Positions 1 to 7,617 are shown, numbered from the stretch's first letter. The stretch is 64,000 nucleotides of DNA from an uncultured Clostridia bacterium (GCA_948896235.1 CAQUUC010000001.1:124001-188000), one strand, 5' to 3'. The notes: generated by a model not told the origin, from the letters alone. Numbers and translations are program-made.

Positions 1-5
1 AACAT
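1..5 (-). CDS. Start of a minus-strand gene cut by the window edge
   Basis: On the minus strand an AAGGAGGA ribosome site (plus 12-19) is followed 6-7 bases later by ATG at 5-3, so a gene starts here and runs out of the window. Nothing of its product can be seen. It lies in the same direction as the Spo0A-like gene at 199-858. A possible minus-strand promoter (TTGGAA, 16 bp, TATAAG) lies around 115-145. Confidence 0.45.
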
Positions 6-198
6 AATGAAATCCTCCTTAAAATATGTGTGGCATTCTGCAATAGTGCCATAAGAAGAATTTAGAAAAAATTCCACTTATGTAATTTAACACCCAAATA
101 CTTCTTGAAGTGTCTTATACAATATTACCAAATGTTTCCAAAAAAGTCCATATAAGGTGAAATAAGAGGAAAATTCGACAATATCCTTAAAATAATAA

Positions 199-858
199 TT
201 AAATGTTCTTCAATACAGTTAATATAATTTGCTTTGGAGTAGGTTTTATATCTTCTGCCAAAGAGAAATATACTTCCAATTTTGAAAAATCAGTTTCACA
301 ATACATATAATTAATAGACTTTAATATATTTGATTTTATATTATTACTAGTAGTATTATGTTTTCGAGCAACAATAGAATAAATATCTTTAATATTATTA
401 GTTTTATAATAAAACTTTAAAATTAAAATGGATTCGGTTATATATTTTGTACCATTATGTTTTACATTAAAACCAAGATACATCAATTCTTTTAATATTG
501 CTAATTTAGTATTTTCAAAAGTATCAGACAAAGATGTGTATTTATGTATAAAGTATGATAAATGAGTTAAATTATCTAGCGAAACACATTTAAAATTTTT
601 TAAAGTAAATGTATCATTCTTGTAAAAATCATTTACAAGAACAATTGGTATAAAAGTTAGATTCTCTTTATAAAAATTTAAATCAAAAATGTCATTTTCC
701 CAAATTATCATATTTATATTATGCTCACTAAGTATTAATTTAGCTGATTGTGTATCATTTGCTAACAATATCGAAATATTATTACTAATATTTAAAGTTA
801 TAAAATTTGAGATAATAGTCATAGTTTTTAGTTTATTTGTTATTATTAGTATTTTCAA
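199..858 (-). CDS. Spo0A C-terminal-like regulator with degenerate receiver
   Basis: 219 aa. The second half (about residues 115-219) resembles the Spo0A DNA-binding effector domain: a helical block LKELMYLGFNVKHNGTKYI, a recognition region around ARKHNTTSNNIKSNI, and the typical ending IKPTPKQIILTVLKNI (compare KPTNSEF in Spo0A). The first half has the size of a receiver domain but lacks the DD pair and the conserved phospho-Asp/Lys pattern, so it is probably not phosphorylated. Start is TTG at 858, eight bases after AGGAGGG. It is transcribed divergently from the ABC exporter, so a role in regulating that exporter is an inference from position only. Confidence 0.6.
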   Translation of the reverse strand: MKILIITNKLKTMTIISNFITLNISNNISILLANDTQSAKLILSEHNINMIIWENDIFDLNFYKENLTFIPIVLVNDFYKNDTFTLKNFKCVSLDNLTHLSYFIHKYTSLSDTFENTKLAILKELMYLGFNVKHNGTKYITESILILKFYYKTNNIKDIYSIVARKHNTTSNNIKSNILKSINYMYCETDFSKLEVYFSLAEDIKPTPKQIILTVLKNI

Positions 859-882
859 TAGTAATCCCTCCTAATATATACT

Positions 883-988
883 CCTATGATAGAGAATTGA
901 AATTGGAAAAAGTTACAACAAAACAAAAAAATTTTATTTTTTTTCATTTTGTTGTAACCTTTTTTTAACTTTTATCTCTATCATATAG
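883..988. repeat. Nested inverted repeats between divergent genes
   Basis: An outer dyad (CTATGATAGAGA near 884-895 against TCTCTATCATATAG near 973-987) encloses an inner 12-bp perfect inverted repeat, GTTACAACAAAA (912-923) against TTTTGTTGTAAC (947-958). Both outer arms contain a TATGAT that could serve as a -10, one in each direction, so the promoters of 199-858 and 1000-1911 appear to overlap face to face. It could be an operator or an RNA hairpin read from either side. Confidence 0.5.
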
Positions 989-999
989 GAGGAATAAAT

Positions 1000-1911
1000 A
1001 TGGATGATGTTGTTTTAAAATGTAATAAACTTTGTAAAAAAATAGGAAAAAAAGATATTCTAAAAGGCATATCATTAGAAGTAAGAAAGGGAGAAATTGT
1101 AGGATTTATAGGACCAAATGGAGCAGGAAAAACTACCACGATTAAGTTAATATTAGGATTGCAAAAAATTACAAAAGGATTTGTACAAATTAATGGGTAT
1201 GATATAAGAAAAGAATTTATAAAAGCAATTGAAAAGGTAGGAACTATTGTAGAAAGTCCAGATTTATATATGTATATGTCAGGATATGATAATTTAAAAA
1301 TTTCTAAAAATTGTTATAAGGGAATTAATGATAGCCGAATAGATGAAGTAGTAAAAATTGTAGGATTAAATAATAGAATACATGACAAAGTATCTAAATA
1401 TTCTTTAGGAATGAGACAAAGACTGGGAATTGCACAAGCAATACTGCATAAACCTAATTTATTAATTTTAGATGAGCCAACAAATGGATTAGATCCAGAA
1501 GGAATTATAGAGATAAGGAATTTGATAAAAAGATTAGCTCATGAAGAAAAAATAGGAATACTTATTTCCAGTCATAATTTGAGTGAGTTAGAGAATAGCT
1601 GTGATAAAGTTTGTATTATAAAAAGTGGAGAAATAGTGGAAGAAATGAATATTGAAGGGTTAAAAAATGAAATAGTAGAAGAGAGTTATATTTTAGAAAT
1701 AAATGATTCAAAAAAGGCTAAAGATATTGTAAAAAATAGATATGAAATTTTAGATAACGAGCATATTAAAGTATATGCAAACAAAGTAGAACTTCCTGCT
1801 ATTACTAAAGAATTGGAAAAAAATCAAATTACTGTATATACAATAACAAAAGAAGAAATAACATTAGAAGATGCTTTTCTAAAAAAGATAGGAGGGAATA
1901 ATATTGATTAA
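1000..1911 (+). CDS. ABC exporter ATP-binding protein (BcrA/CcmA type)
   Basis: 303 aa. ATPase of an ABC-2 type exporter. Walker A GPNGAGKTTT at about residues 38-47, signature YSLGMRQRLGIAQAIL near 133-148, Walker B LLILDEPTNGLDP near 153-165 and the H-loop SSHNLSE near 189. The C-terminal 85 residues form the extra domain seen in BcrA-like proteins linked to export of peptide antibiotics; the actual substrate cannot be read from sequence. RBS is AGGAGG. It overlaps the permease gene by 8 nt, so the two are cotranscribed and translationally coupled. Confidence 0.9.
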   Translation: MDDVVLKCNKLCKKIGKKDILKGISLEVRKGEIVGFIGPNGAGKTTTIKLILGLQKITKGFVQINGYDIRKEFIKAIEKVGTIVESPDLYMYMSGYDNLKISKNCYKGINDSRIDEVVKIVGLNNRIHDKVSKYSLGMRQRLGIAQAILHKPNLLILDEPTNGLDPEGIIEIRNLIKRLAHEEKIGILISSHNLSELENSCDKVCIIKSGEIVEEMNIEGLKNEIVEESYILEINDSKKAKDIVKNRYEILDNEHIKVYANKVELPAITKELEKNQITVYTITKEEITLEDAFLKKIGGNNID

Positions 1912-3364
1912 ATTAATAAAAAATGAACTTTCAAAGATTTTTAAGAAAAAGGTAATATATATATTATTCACAATAATAGCACTTATAATAATTGCTAATA
2001 CTATTATTGGCACAAACATTTATGGTGGAATTGTAATAGATCATACTGAAGAAGCAAGAGAACAAGAACAAATAGAATTAGGAAATAAAATAAAAGAACT
2101 AGATAATGTAAAAAATATAAATGAATATATAGAAGTCAAAACAAAATTAGATATGGTAAACCTAGAAAGAGAATATCCATTAGGATCTTGGCAAGAAAGA
2201 GCAATAGTAAAAAACACAAATAAAATAGAGCAAATGCTAAAAGAAATTAATATTTATACATACCAAACGAAAGATAACGAAAAATTAGAGAAAGTAAAGA
2301 AAACATACAACGATTTTTTTAATCCATTAAAAGAAAACAAGTGGAGAGATTTTATAAATTTTCAAATAAAAGAGTTAGAAGCAAATATTGAAAATCTCGA
2401 AAAGGAAATTATAAAAGAAAAAAATAAAGAGCAGAAAGATAACCTTGAAAGTCAAATGGAACAATATAAATTTGATTTGGAGTTTCTAAAAATAAGGTTA
2501 GAACAAAATATCAGTTACGAAAAAAGTGATAGAAACACATTAATAGAAGCATATAAGGATAATAAACAAGCATTAAAATTTTATACAAAAAGTTATGAAC
2601 AATATAATTATAAAGAAAAAATACAGTACAATAAAATACTAGCAAATGCAAATGAATTAGAATATAAAATATACAATAATATACCAACACTTGAACCAGA
2701 TAATGCAAGAGATATGTTAAATAATATATTTCAATTTTATGAAATATTGATAATTTTAGTAATTGTTATAGTTTCAGGCTCTATTGTAAGTGATGAATTC
2801 AATAAAGGAACAATAAAATTATTATTAGTAAAACCACATGAAAGATGGAAAATCCTTTTATCAAAATTAATAGCAGCTATTATACTAGCAATAATACTAA
2901 TTCTATTTATAGTAATAGTTCAATTTTTAGTAGGTGGATGTGTATATGGATTTGAAGACTATAGTAAGCCATTAATTCAATATAATTTTAATACACAAGG
3001 AGTTATGGAAATAAATGTATTTTGCAATGTAATTATTTTAATGTTAGCAAAAATTCCTATGTATTTATTAGTTTTAAGTATTACTTTTGCAATAAGCACA
3101 ATATCTAGTAATACAGCACTTTCTATAGTATTAGGAATATTAACATATTTATCTAAAAATATATTTTACTTAAATGAAAATATGGAATTTTCAAAATATC
3201 TATTACCTGTAAACTGGGATTTTACAATGTATTTGTATGGAAAATTGCCAGAAGTATCTTTTTTAAAATTTGATTTTTCTATTATGATTTGTTTAGTAAG
3301 TTATATATTTATTATGTTGATAACATTTGCATATTTTAAAAATAAAGATGTAAAAAATATATGA
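1904..3364 (+). CDS. ABC-2 type permease with long extracytoplasmic coiled coil
   Basis: 486 aa. One membrane segment at about residues 17-40 is followed by a charged, coiled-coil-rich loop (about 50-270) and then a cluster of five or six hydrophobic segments to the C-terminus, the layout of ABC-2 permeases with one large external domain. The sequence VSDEFNKGTIKLLLVKPHERW after the second membrane segment is the conserved coupling region of ABC-2 permeases. Start ATT/TTG region follows GGAGGG; the reading frame overlaps the ATPase end. Forms an exporter with 1000-1911. Confidence 0.85.
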   Translation: MIKLIKNELSKIFKKKVIYILFTIIALIIIANTIIGTNIYGGIVIDHTEEAREQEQIELGNKIKELDNVKNINEYIEVKTKLDMVNLEREYPLGSWQERAIVKNTNKIEQMLKEINIYTYQTKDNEKLEKVKKTYNDFFNPLKENKWRDFINFQIKELEANIENLEKEIIKEKNKEQKDNLESQMEQYKFDLEFLKIRLEQNISYEKSDRNTLIEAYKDNKQALKFYTKSYEQYNYKEKIQYNKILANANELEYKIYNNIPTLEPDNARDMLNNIFQFYEILIILVIVIVSGSIVSDEFNKGTIKLLLVKPHERWKILLSKLIAAIILAIILILFIVIVQFLVGGCVYGFEDYSKPLIQYNFNTQGVMEINVFCNVIILMLAKIPMYLLVLSITFAISTISSNTALSIVLGILTYLSKNIFYLNENMEFSKYLLPVNWDFTMYLYGKLPEVSFLKFDFSIMICLVSYIFIMLITFAYFKNKDVKNI

Positions 3365-3397
3365 GGAAAAATATAAAATAATAAAGTATAATAATGT

Positions 3398-3409
3398 AGT
3401 AGTCGAAAA
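3398..3409. repeat. Left arm of 12-bp inverted repeat (partner 3931-3942)
   Basis: AGTAGTCGAAAA here is the exact reverse complement of TTTTCGACTACT at 3931-3942. The two arms bracket the tandem-RHH gene 3475-3801. Each arm lies beside a promoter-like sequence (TATAAT at 3387-3392; TTGACT/TATAAT at 3950-3977), so they may be operator sites for that protein. Confidence 0.5.
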
Positions 3410-3472
3410 TACCACCTCATAGGAATTAAAAATATTGTTTTAGGACACTATAATAGTTGTGTGAGGTGGTAT
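3409..3472 (+). promoter_or_regulatory. Stem that would hide the ribosome site of 3475-3801
   Basis: ATACCACCTCA (3409-3419) pairs perfectly over 11 bp with TGAGGTGGTAT (3462-3472), and the second arm contains the Shine-Dalgarno GAGGTGG of the next gene. An RNA begun from the -10 at 3387-3392 would carry both arms and could shut off translation; one begun from the inner TATAAT at 3449-3454 would lack the first arm. Confidence 0.5.
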
Positions 3473-3474
3473 AA

Positions 3475-3801
3475 ATGAATACTTTTGATAAATATTTGTT
3501 GAAAAAAGATAAACTTATAAAAAGAAGAATAGAAATAGATAGTTCATTGTATGAAAAATTGGCAAAATTAGTAGATATATATGATGCTTCAATTAATAAA
3601 CTAGTCAATATAGCAATATTAGAAATGATTGAAACAGAAAATGTACAGGTATATGAAAGACCAGAAAATGAAATTTCAGAATCACATAATTTTGCAATAA
3701 GAGAAAGTTCTTATTTAGAATTAGAAAAGTTTAGAGATAGATATGGATTATCAATTTATAAGCTAACCAATATTGCTATTTATAATGCTCTAAATAGTTA
3801 A
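3475..3801 (+). CDS. Tandem (single-chain) ribbon-helix-helix protein
   Basis: 108 aa holding two copies of an RHH-like module: residues about 18-54 (RRIEIDSSLYEKLAKLVDIY then DASINKLVNIAILEMI) and about 72-106 (FAIRESSYLELEKFRDRYG then LSIYKLTNIAIYNAL). The paired pattern strand, helix, S-x-x-K-L-x-N-I-A-I is kept in both. RHH repressors normally act as dimers; a tandem copy would be a pseudo-dimer. It is flanked by an inverted repeat and followed by a terminator, so it is a monocistronic, probably autoregulated DNA-binding protein. Confidence 0.55.
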   Translation: MNTFDKYLLKKDKLIKRRIEIDSSLYEKLAKLVDIYDASINKLVNIAILEMIETENVQVYERPENEISESHNFAIRESSYLELEKFRDRYGLSIYKLTNIAIYNALNS

Positions 3802-3831
3802 TTTAAGTTATTTAAAATCAAAAAAATGCAG

Positions 3832-3864
3832 AAAATACTAGAATTTAAAGATTCTAGTATTTTT
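3832..3864 (+). terminator. Intrinsic terminator after tandem RHH gene
   Basis: AATACTAGAAT pairs with ATTCTAGTATT over 11 bp with a 6-base loop and runs into TTTT. Confidence 0.75.
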
Positions 3865-3930
3865 ATTTGTAAAATTTGTAAAAAAATGTCGGAAAATTTT
3901 CTTTGCATTGAAAATACTACGAAAGAATAC

Positions 3931-3942
3931 TTTTCGACTACT
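3931..3942. repeat. Right arm of 12-bp inverted repeat
   Basis: TTTTCGACTACT, reverse complement of 3398-3409; it lies about 8 bp upstream of the -35 of the promoter at 3950-3977. Confidence 0.5.
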
Positions 3943-3949
3943 GCAACGG

Positions 3950-3977
3950 TTGACTAATAAATGAAAAGTGCTATAAT
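3950..3977 (+). promoter_or_regulatory. Sigma-A type promoter
   Basis: TTGACT, 16-bp spacer, TATAAT; reads toward the small gene at 4011. Confidence 0.6.
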
Positions 3978-4010
3978 ATAGGAAATAATCATATTTTGGG
4001 AGGAATTAAG

Positions 4011-4199
4011 TTGAAGAATGACAAAATAGAAGAGCTATCGTCAGAAACAGTAAAACTATTGGAAAAAACTAAAAAAGACTATAAAAAATATGAAACAGAG
4101 AGAAAAAAGTTATATGAATATTTTGTCAATAAAAATGATGTAGAAAAATGGGAAGCATATATAAAAGAATTGAAAGAATTAATAAATGAAAAATTATGA
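4011..4199 (+). CDS. Small Lys/Glu-rich coiled-coil protein
   Basis: 62 aa from TTG at 4011, placed seven bases after GGGAGGA; an upstream TTG at 3996 would put that ribosome site inside the gene. The product is highly charged and almost entirely helical by pattern (KLLEKTKKDYKKYETERKKLYEY). Family not recognised. It has its own promoter at 3950 and precedes the AbrB-like gene. Confidence 0.5.
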   Translation: MKNDKIEELSSETVKLLEKTKKDYKKYETERKKLYEYFVNKNDVEKWEAYIKELKELINEKL

Positions 4200-4343
4200 G
4201 AAATATAAAATATGATAATATAAAACAAGAAAGGAGAGGATATTTAATAATAGTATAGAAATTTGGCTTATATATAATAATAAACAAATTTTATATGTAG
4301 AAATAGATGTAGAAAAAGCCATAAGATATTTTTTTGTTTATGA

Positions 4344-4362
4344 TTACAAACTGGGTTTGTAA
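4344..4362. promoter_or_regulatory. Palindrome TTACAAAC-TGG-GTTTGTAA (operator candidate)
   Basis: Perfect 8-bp arms with a 3-bp spacer, just upstream of the tandem AbrB gene at 4384. The 15-mer TTACAAACTGGGTTT occurs again at 5738-5752 in front of the divergent Xre gene, so the two regulators may share an operator. Confidence 0.5.
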
Positions 4363-4383
4363 AAAAGAAAGAGAGGAATAATT

Positions 4384-4881
4384 ATGGAAAGATCTATGAA
4401 AGTAGAAGAAAAAAGTAAAAAAGAATTATTAGAAGTTGATGAATTAGGAAGAGTTACAATAGAATTTGACCGAAGAGAAAGACATGGGATTAAAGAAAAA
4501 GATAAGTTTGAAATTTATATTGAAAACAATAGTATTATGCTTAGAAAATTAGACATATTAGTAGAAAAAGAAGAAATAGGCAAGAGTAAGTATACAATCA
4601 ATGGTGATGTTGAAATTGATGTTCAAGTAAATAAAATAAAAGAAACAATACTAAATATTAATGATATAGGTCATTATATAAGAAGAATTGATGAGTTAGG
4701 AAGAATAGTGATTCCAATAGAATTAAGACAATTACTAGGTATTTTACCTAAAGATAAACTTGAAATTGATGATGTAGGAAATAATATGTCTTTAACTAAA
4801 AAGGAGAAAAATAGAAAATATGACAAAAGGCACAGTGCTTATCGTAGTAAAAGACAAAAACAACATAGCCGAAGATATTAA
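4384..4881 (+). CDS. Tandem SpoVT/AbrB-domain regulator
   Basis: 165 aa. Two swapped-hairpin AbrB-type modules: residues about 18-58 (VDELGRVTIEFDRRERHGIKEKDKFEI) and about 100-139 (RRIDELGRIVIPIELRQLLGI then LPKDKLEIDDVGNNMSL). The second is close to canonical AbrB; the first is diverged (IEFDRRERHG in place of IPxxxRxxLG). A short basic tail (KRHSAYRSKRQKQHSRRY) overlaps the next gene by 62 nt in another frame. Probably a DNA-binding transition-state type regulator of the element; the target is unknown. Confidence 0.7.
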   Translation: MERSMKVEEKSKKELLEVDELGRVTIEFDRRERHGIKEKDKFEIYIENNSIMLRKLDILVEKEEIGKSKYTINGDVEIDVQVNKIKETILNINDIGHYIRRIDELGRIVIPIELRQLLGILPKDKLEIDDVGNNMSLTKKEKNRKYDKRHSAYRSKRQKQHSRRY

Positions 4882-5455
4882 GAAAAAAACACAATTTAAG
4901 ATAGATATTTTGGAGACTATTATAAACAAGGAAAGAATAAAAGAATTTAATGAGAAAGCTAATGTAGAATATGATTATATCATTTTTTATGAAAAAATCA
5001 ATTTTTTAGTGGAGCTGAAAAATTATATACCATTAAACTATACTAAAAAAAATCAAATATTTATTAATGAGATATTATTAAATCCTATTATAATAAGTAA
5101 TATAGAAGATAGAATAAATAACAAAGAAATAATTGAAATAGGAATATTACTAAAACATATTATAAGAAATGCAATACCAAAAGAACAATTTAATATTGAA
5201 AAAGAAGTAGAAAAAATAAAAAGTTTTAATAATTATGATGAAGAAATAACAAAAATTTTTAAAACAAGATTATATAGAATAATAGAAAAGTATTATATAC
5301 GAAATAGTTTTTTTAGAACATTGAAATATAAAGTAAATAGAGATAGAATTATAAAAGATTTTATATATAAAGTATTAGAAAATATTGAAAAAGATATACA
5401 AAAAAACACTAATAATCAATTAGTGTTCAAAGAATTTTTCGGTATCATCATATAA
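4820..5455 (+). CDS. Hypothetical protein overlapping AbrB and Xre genes
   Basis: 211 aa, start ATG at 4820 inside the tail of the AbrB-like gene, preceded by AAAAGGAGAAA. Lys/Ile/Glu-rich, mostly helical, no membrane segment or recognised domain. Its 3' end overlaps the convergent Xre gene by 36 nt, and a bidirectional hairpin lies in the overlap. The long overlap at both ends is unusual but the codon pattern looks coding. Confidence 0.5.
   Translation: MTKGTVLIVVKDKNNIAEDIKKKTQFKIDILETIINKERIKEFNEKANVEYDYIIFYEKINFLVELKNYIPLNYTKKNQIFINEILLNPIIISNIEDRINNKEIIEIGILLKHIIRNAIPKEQFNIEKEVEKIKSFNNYDEEITKIFKTRLYRIIEKYYIRNSFFRTLKYKVNRDRIIKDFIYKVLENIEKDIQKNTNNQLVFKEFFGIII
5399..5427 (-). terminator. 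Terminator of the convergent Xre gene
   Basis: AACACTAAT (5405-5413) pairs with ATTAGTGTT (5419-5427); read on the minus strand it is followed by a T run, so it terminates the Xre transcript inside the 3' end of 4820-5455. Confidence 0.6.
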
Positions 5456-5683
5456 TGTATCAAGACTAACATTTAAAGCCATAGAAAATGCTTTAATCTC
5501 GAAATCTTTGATGAGTCTTTTATTATTTTCTATTTCATAGATGTCTGCTATATACATAGTAACACCAAGCAATTCGAGCTTTCTACATAAATCTGGTTGA
5601 GATAGCTGTTGTTCTTCACGAATCTTTTTTATATTTGAACCGACAATATTTACATTATCGTTTAATTTACGAATAACACCCAT
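5420..5683 (-). CDS. Xre-family HTH regulator
   Basis: 87 aa from ATG at 5683, which follows AAAGGAG at a good distance; a longer reading to 5713 would include that site. HTH_3 domain: VGSNIKKIREEQQLSQPDLCRKLELLGV then a recognition helix and YEIENNKRLIKDFEIKAFSMALNVSLDTLY, typical of Xre/SinR-like repressors. It is convergent with 4820-5455. The operator-like TTACAAACTGGGTTT (5738-5752) sits where its -35 would be. Confidence 0.8.
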   Translation of the reverse strand: MGVIRKLNDNVNIVGSNIKKIREEQQLSQPDLCRKLELLGVTMYIADIYEIENNKRLIKDFEIKAFSMALNVSLDTLYDDTEKFFEH

Positions 5684-5737
5684 GTAAGTAACTCCTTTCT
5701 GCATTTTAATCATTTTATAATAAATTATAGTGGTAAG

Positions 5738-5752
5738 TTACAAACTGGGTTT
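5738..5752. promoter_or_regulatory. Second copy of operator-like 15-mer
   Basis: TTACAAACTGGGTTT, identical to 4344-4358, just upstream of a minus-strand TATAAT (5724-5729) serving the Xre gene. Only half of the 4344 palindrome is kept here. Confidence 0.45.
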
Positions 5753-5837
5753 TATGCTTAGAAAAGAATTACATTAAATAGCAATTGAATCTAAAAATAT
5801 TCTATCTTACAAAAAATAATGTAAAGGTAGAGAATTT

Positions 5838-6326
5838 ATGGAAGAAAAAATAAGAATTAAAATAATTATAGCAGATGATAATAAAATTTTTTGTAAAATA
5901 TTAGAAGAATATTTATTAAAGTTTGAAGAAATAGAAATACTAGGTATTGCTTATACAGATGAAGAGGAAATTAATATGATAGAAAATTTAAAACCAGAAA
6001 TAGTCATAACAGACCTTGTAAGGAAACATAAATATACAGGATTACAAATAATAAAAGACTATAGTAAAAGAAAAGCAAAACCAGAGTTTCTAGTAATTTC
6101 AGCTGATGAAAAAGAGGATGTAATTGATACTAATTTAAAAATAGGAGGTTACATTGAAAAACCATTTTTTGATTCTTCTATTATTATAGAAGAACTTAGG
6201 AGGATAAAAGCTGAAAAAATACATGAACAGAATCAAATAATGACTCTAAAAGAAATAAAAATAATAGTAAACAATTTTTGGTATAAAATATTGGAATTTT
6301 TCAAAATAAGAAAGCAGGTGAAATAA
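5838..6326 (+). CDS. Stand-alone response-regulator receiver
   Basis: 162 aa. CheY-like receiver with the acidic pair ADD at about 14-16, phospho-acceptor D in VITDLV near 59, S in LVISAD near 86-91 and K in GYIEKPF near 109. After the receiver only about 45 residues remain, without a DNA-binding domain, so it resembles a Spo0F-like relay or a regulator acting through a partner. The next gene starts at its last base (A of TAATG shared), indicating coupling. Confidence 0.75.
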   Translation: MEEKIRIKIIIADDNKIFCKILEEYLLKFEEIEILGIAYTDEEEINMIENLKPEIVITDLVRKHKYTGLQIIKDYSKRKAKPEFLVISADEKEDVIDTNLKIGGYIEKPFFDSSIIIEELRRIKAEKIHEQNQIMTLKEIKIIVNNFWYKILEFFKIRKQVK

Positions 6327-6811
6327 TGTTAGAACAATTTGAGATAAAGGGAAATCTTAATAGAAGAAAAGTAGTTCAATACTTAAAAAATAGTAAAATT
6401 GACTTATCAAAATTTACAATACAAGAAAATAAAGATTATCCTGGTGGACTTGAATTAGTAGATAGCAAAAAAAGAAAAATAGTAATATACGATGACTATT
6501 TGACAAAAGAGATACGAGTAATATACAAAGATTTAAATAGAAGCAAACAAAAATTAGAAGCAGATATTGCATTGTTCTCGTGGGATTCATATTTAGAAAT
6601 TGCAAATAAATTGCATCAAACAGTAAGAATAGAACAGTTGGATGAAAAACATATAAGATTTATAAGAACTATAAAATATGAAGATGGTGCAGCAGAAAAA
6701 GTTCATACTAGTCAAATATTTGACCCAAATAGTGACTTATATGATATATATGAATATTTTGACAAAGAGAGTGAATTAATGGTAAAACAAATGCAAAAGG
6801 TAGAAGTGTAA
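6326..6811 (+). CDS. Hypothetical protein, copy 1 of a tandem duplicate
   Basis: 161 aa. Clearly paralogous to the next gene: shared start MLE-x-x-E-x-K, RKVxxYLKxSxxxLxKxxI, DYPGGLELVDSKKRKIVIYDDYLT and the ending FDPNSDLYDIYEYF. No known fold recognised; alternating strand-helix pattern, soluble. Coupled to the receiver gene, so possibly its output partner (inference). Confidence 0.6.
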   Translation: MLEQFEIKGNLNRRKVVQYLKNSKIDLSKFTIQENKDYPGGLELVDSKKRKIVIYDDYLTKEIRVIYKDLNRSKQKLEADIALFSWDSYLEIANKLHQTVRIEQLDEKHIRFIRTIKYEDGAAEKVHTSQIFDPNSDLYDIYEYFDKESELMVKQMQKVEV

Positions 6812-6877
6812 GTTAAATTACTAAGGAATATTGATATACTAGAATTTAAAAATTTTTAAGATTAGAAGGTATGAGAA

Positions 6878-7339
6878 ATGTTAGAAAACTTAGAATTAAA
6901 AGATAACATTTATAGGCAAAAAGTAATTGAATATTTAAAAGAAAGTAGATTTGAACTGGATAAGTACAAAATAAAAAATTTCAAGGACTTTCCAGGAGCT
7001 ATCGAAATGATAGATAAAAAAGGAAGATCTATTGTAATTTTTTACAATTATCTAACTGAAAATATAGAAGTCATATATAAAGGATTAAAAAGGAATGCTT
7101 TAGAAGTATATATATCTATAGTTCAATTTTTAGTAGATAGATATAAAGAAAAAGCAGCAGAACTAGAAAAATTAGTAGTTGTAGATACTATTGATAAGTA
7201 TCATATAAGATTTAAAATTAAATTAGAAAAAGGTAATAATATAACAAAAATTAGTCCAATATTCGATATAGATAATGACTTATATGATATATATGAATAT
7301 TTAGAAAGTCAAATTGAGGAATTAAATAAGGAGGTGTAA
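6878..7339 (+). CDS. Hypothetical protein, copy 2 of a tandem duplicate
   Basis: 153 aa, paralogue of 6326-6811 (DFPGAIEMIDKKGRSIVIFYNYLTENIEVIYKGLKRN; FDIDNDLYDIYEYL). Function unknown. The ribosome site of the following gene (AAGGAGGTG) lies inside its last codons and its stop is one base before the next start. Confidence 0.6.
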   Translation: MLENLELKDNIYRQKVIEYLKESRFELDKYKIKNFKDFPGAIEMIDKKGRSIVIFYNYLTENIEVIYKGLKRNALEVYISIVQFLVDRYKEKAAELEKLVVVDTIDKYHIRFKIKLEKGNNITKISPIFDIDNDLYDIYEYLESQIEELNKEV

Positions 7340-7340
7340 G

Positions 7341-7538
7341 TTGAACTCATTAGAAAAAATTGATATATTAATGTTAAAAACAGAAATAAAACAAAAGTTG
7401 AAGAAAAATAAGATTACTAATTTAAAGCAATTGACTAATTTAAAAAGAAAAGACTTTAGTAAATTAGATTTTAATCAATATGAGATAGAGCAAATAGAGA
7501 TTAAGCTACAATTAGAAGGATTAGATCTAAAAAGATAA
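7341..7538 (+). CDS. Free-standing RNA polymerase alpha-CTD-like protein
   Basis: 65 aa from TTG after AAGGAGGT. The whole protein follows the pattern of the alpha subunit C-terminal domain: IDILMLKTEIKQKLKKNKI, TNLKQLTNLKRKDFSKLDF, NQYEIEQIEIKLQLEGLDL, matching the alpha-CTD scheme (L-x-L-S-x-R-x-x-N-x-L, TxxxLxxxxxxDLxxxxN, GxxSLxEIxxxLxxxGLxL). In RNA polymerase this domain binds UP-element DNA and activators. A separate copy inside the element, just before the eight conserved promoters, is a candidate transcription co-factor. The match is by eye and the N/G residues of the HhH are not all kept. Confidence 0.55.
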   Translation: MNSLEKIDILMLKTEIKQKLKKNKITNLKQLTNLKRKDFSKLDFNQYEIEQIEIKLQLEGLDLKR

Positions 7539-7590
7539 GTACGAAGTAGCTTTTTTATTTACCCTTGAAATGACCAATAATAACAATATA

Positions 7591-7617
7591 AATTATTATT
7601 AGTTTCTAATAATAATT
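7591..7617. promoter_or_regulatory. Perfect 12-bp dyad, operator candidate
   Basis: AATTATTATTAG-TTT-CTAATAATAATT lies at the -10 region of a promoter-like TTGAAA...TATAAA (7565-7592) ahead of the Xre gene at 7682, a layout fitting autorepression. Confidence 0.5.

Noticed and set aside
4240..4362. A possible 35-40 codon gene ending at 4362.
   Set aside because: Coding-like composition and an upstream AAGGAGAGG, but no ATG/GTG/TTG start; it would also contain the operator-like palindrome.
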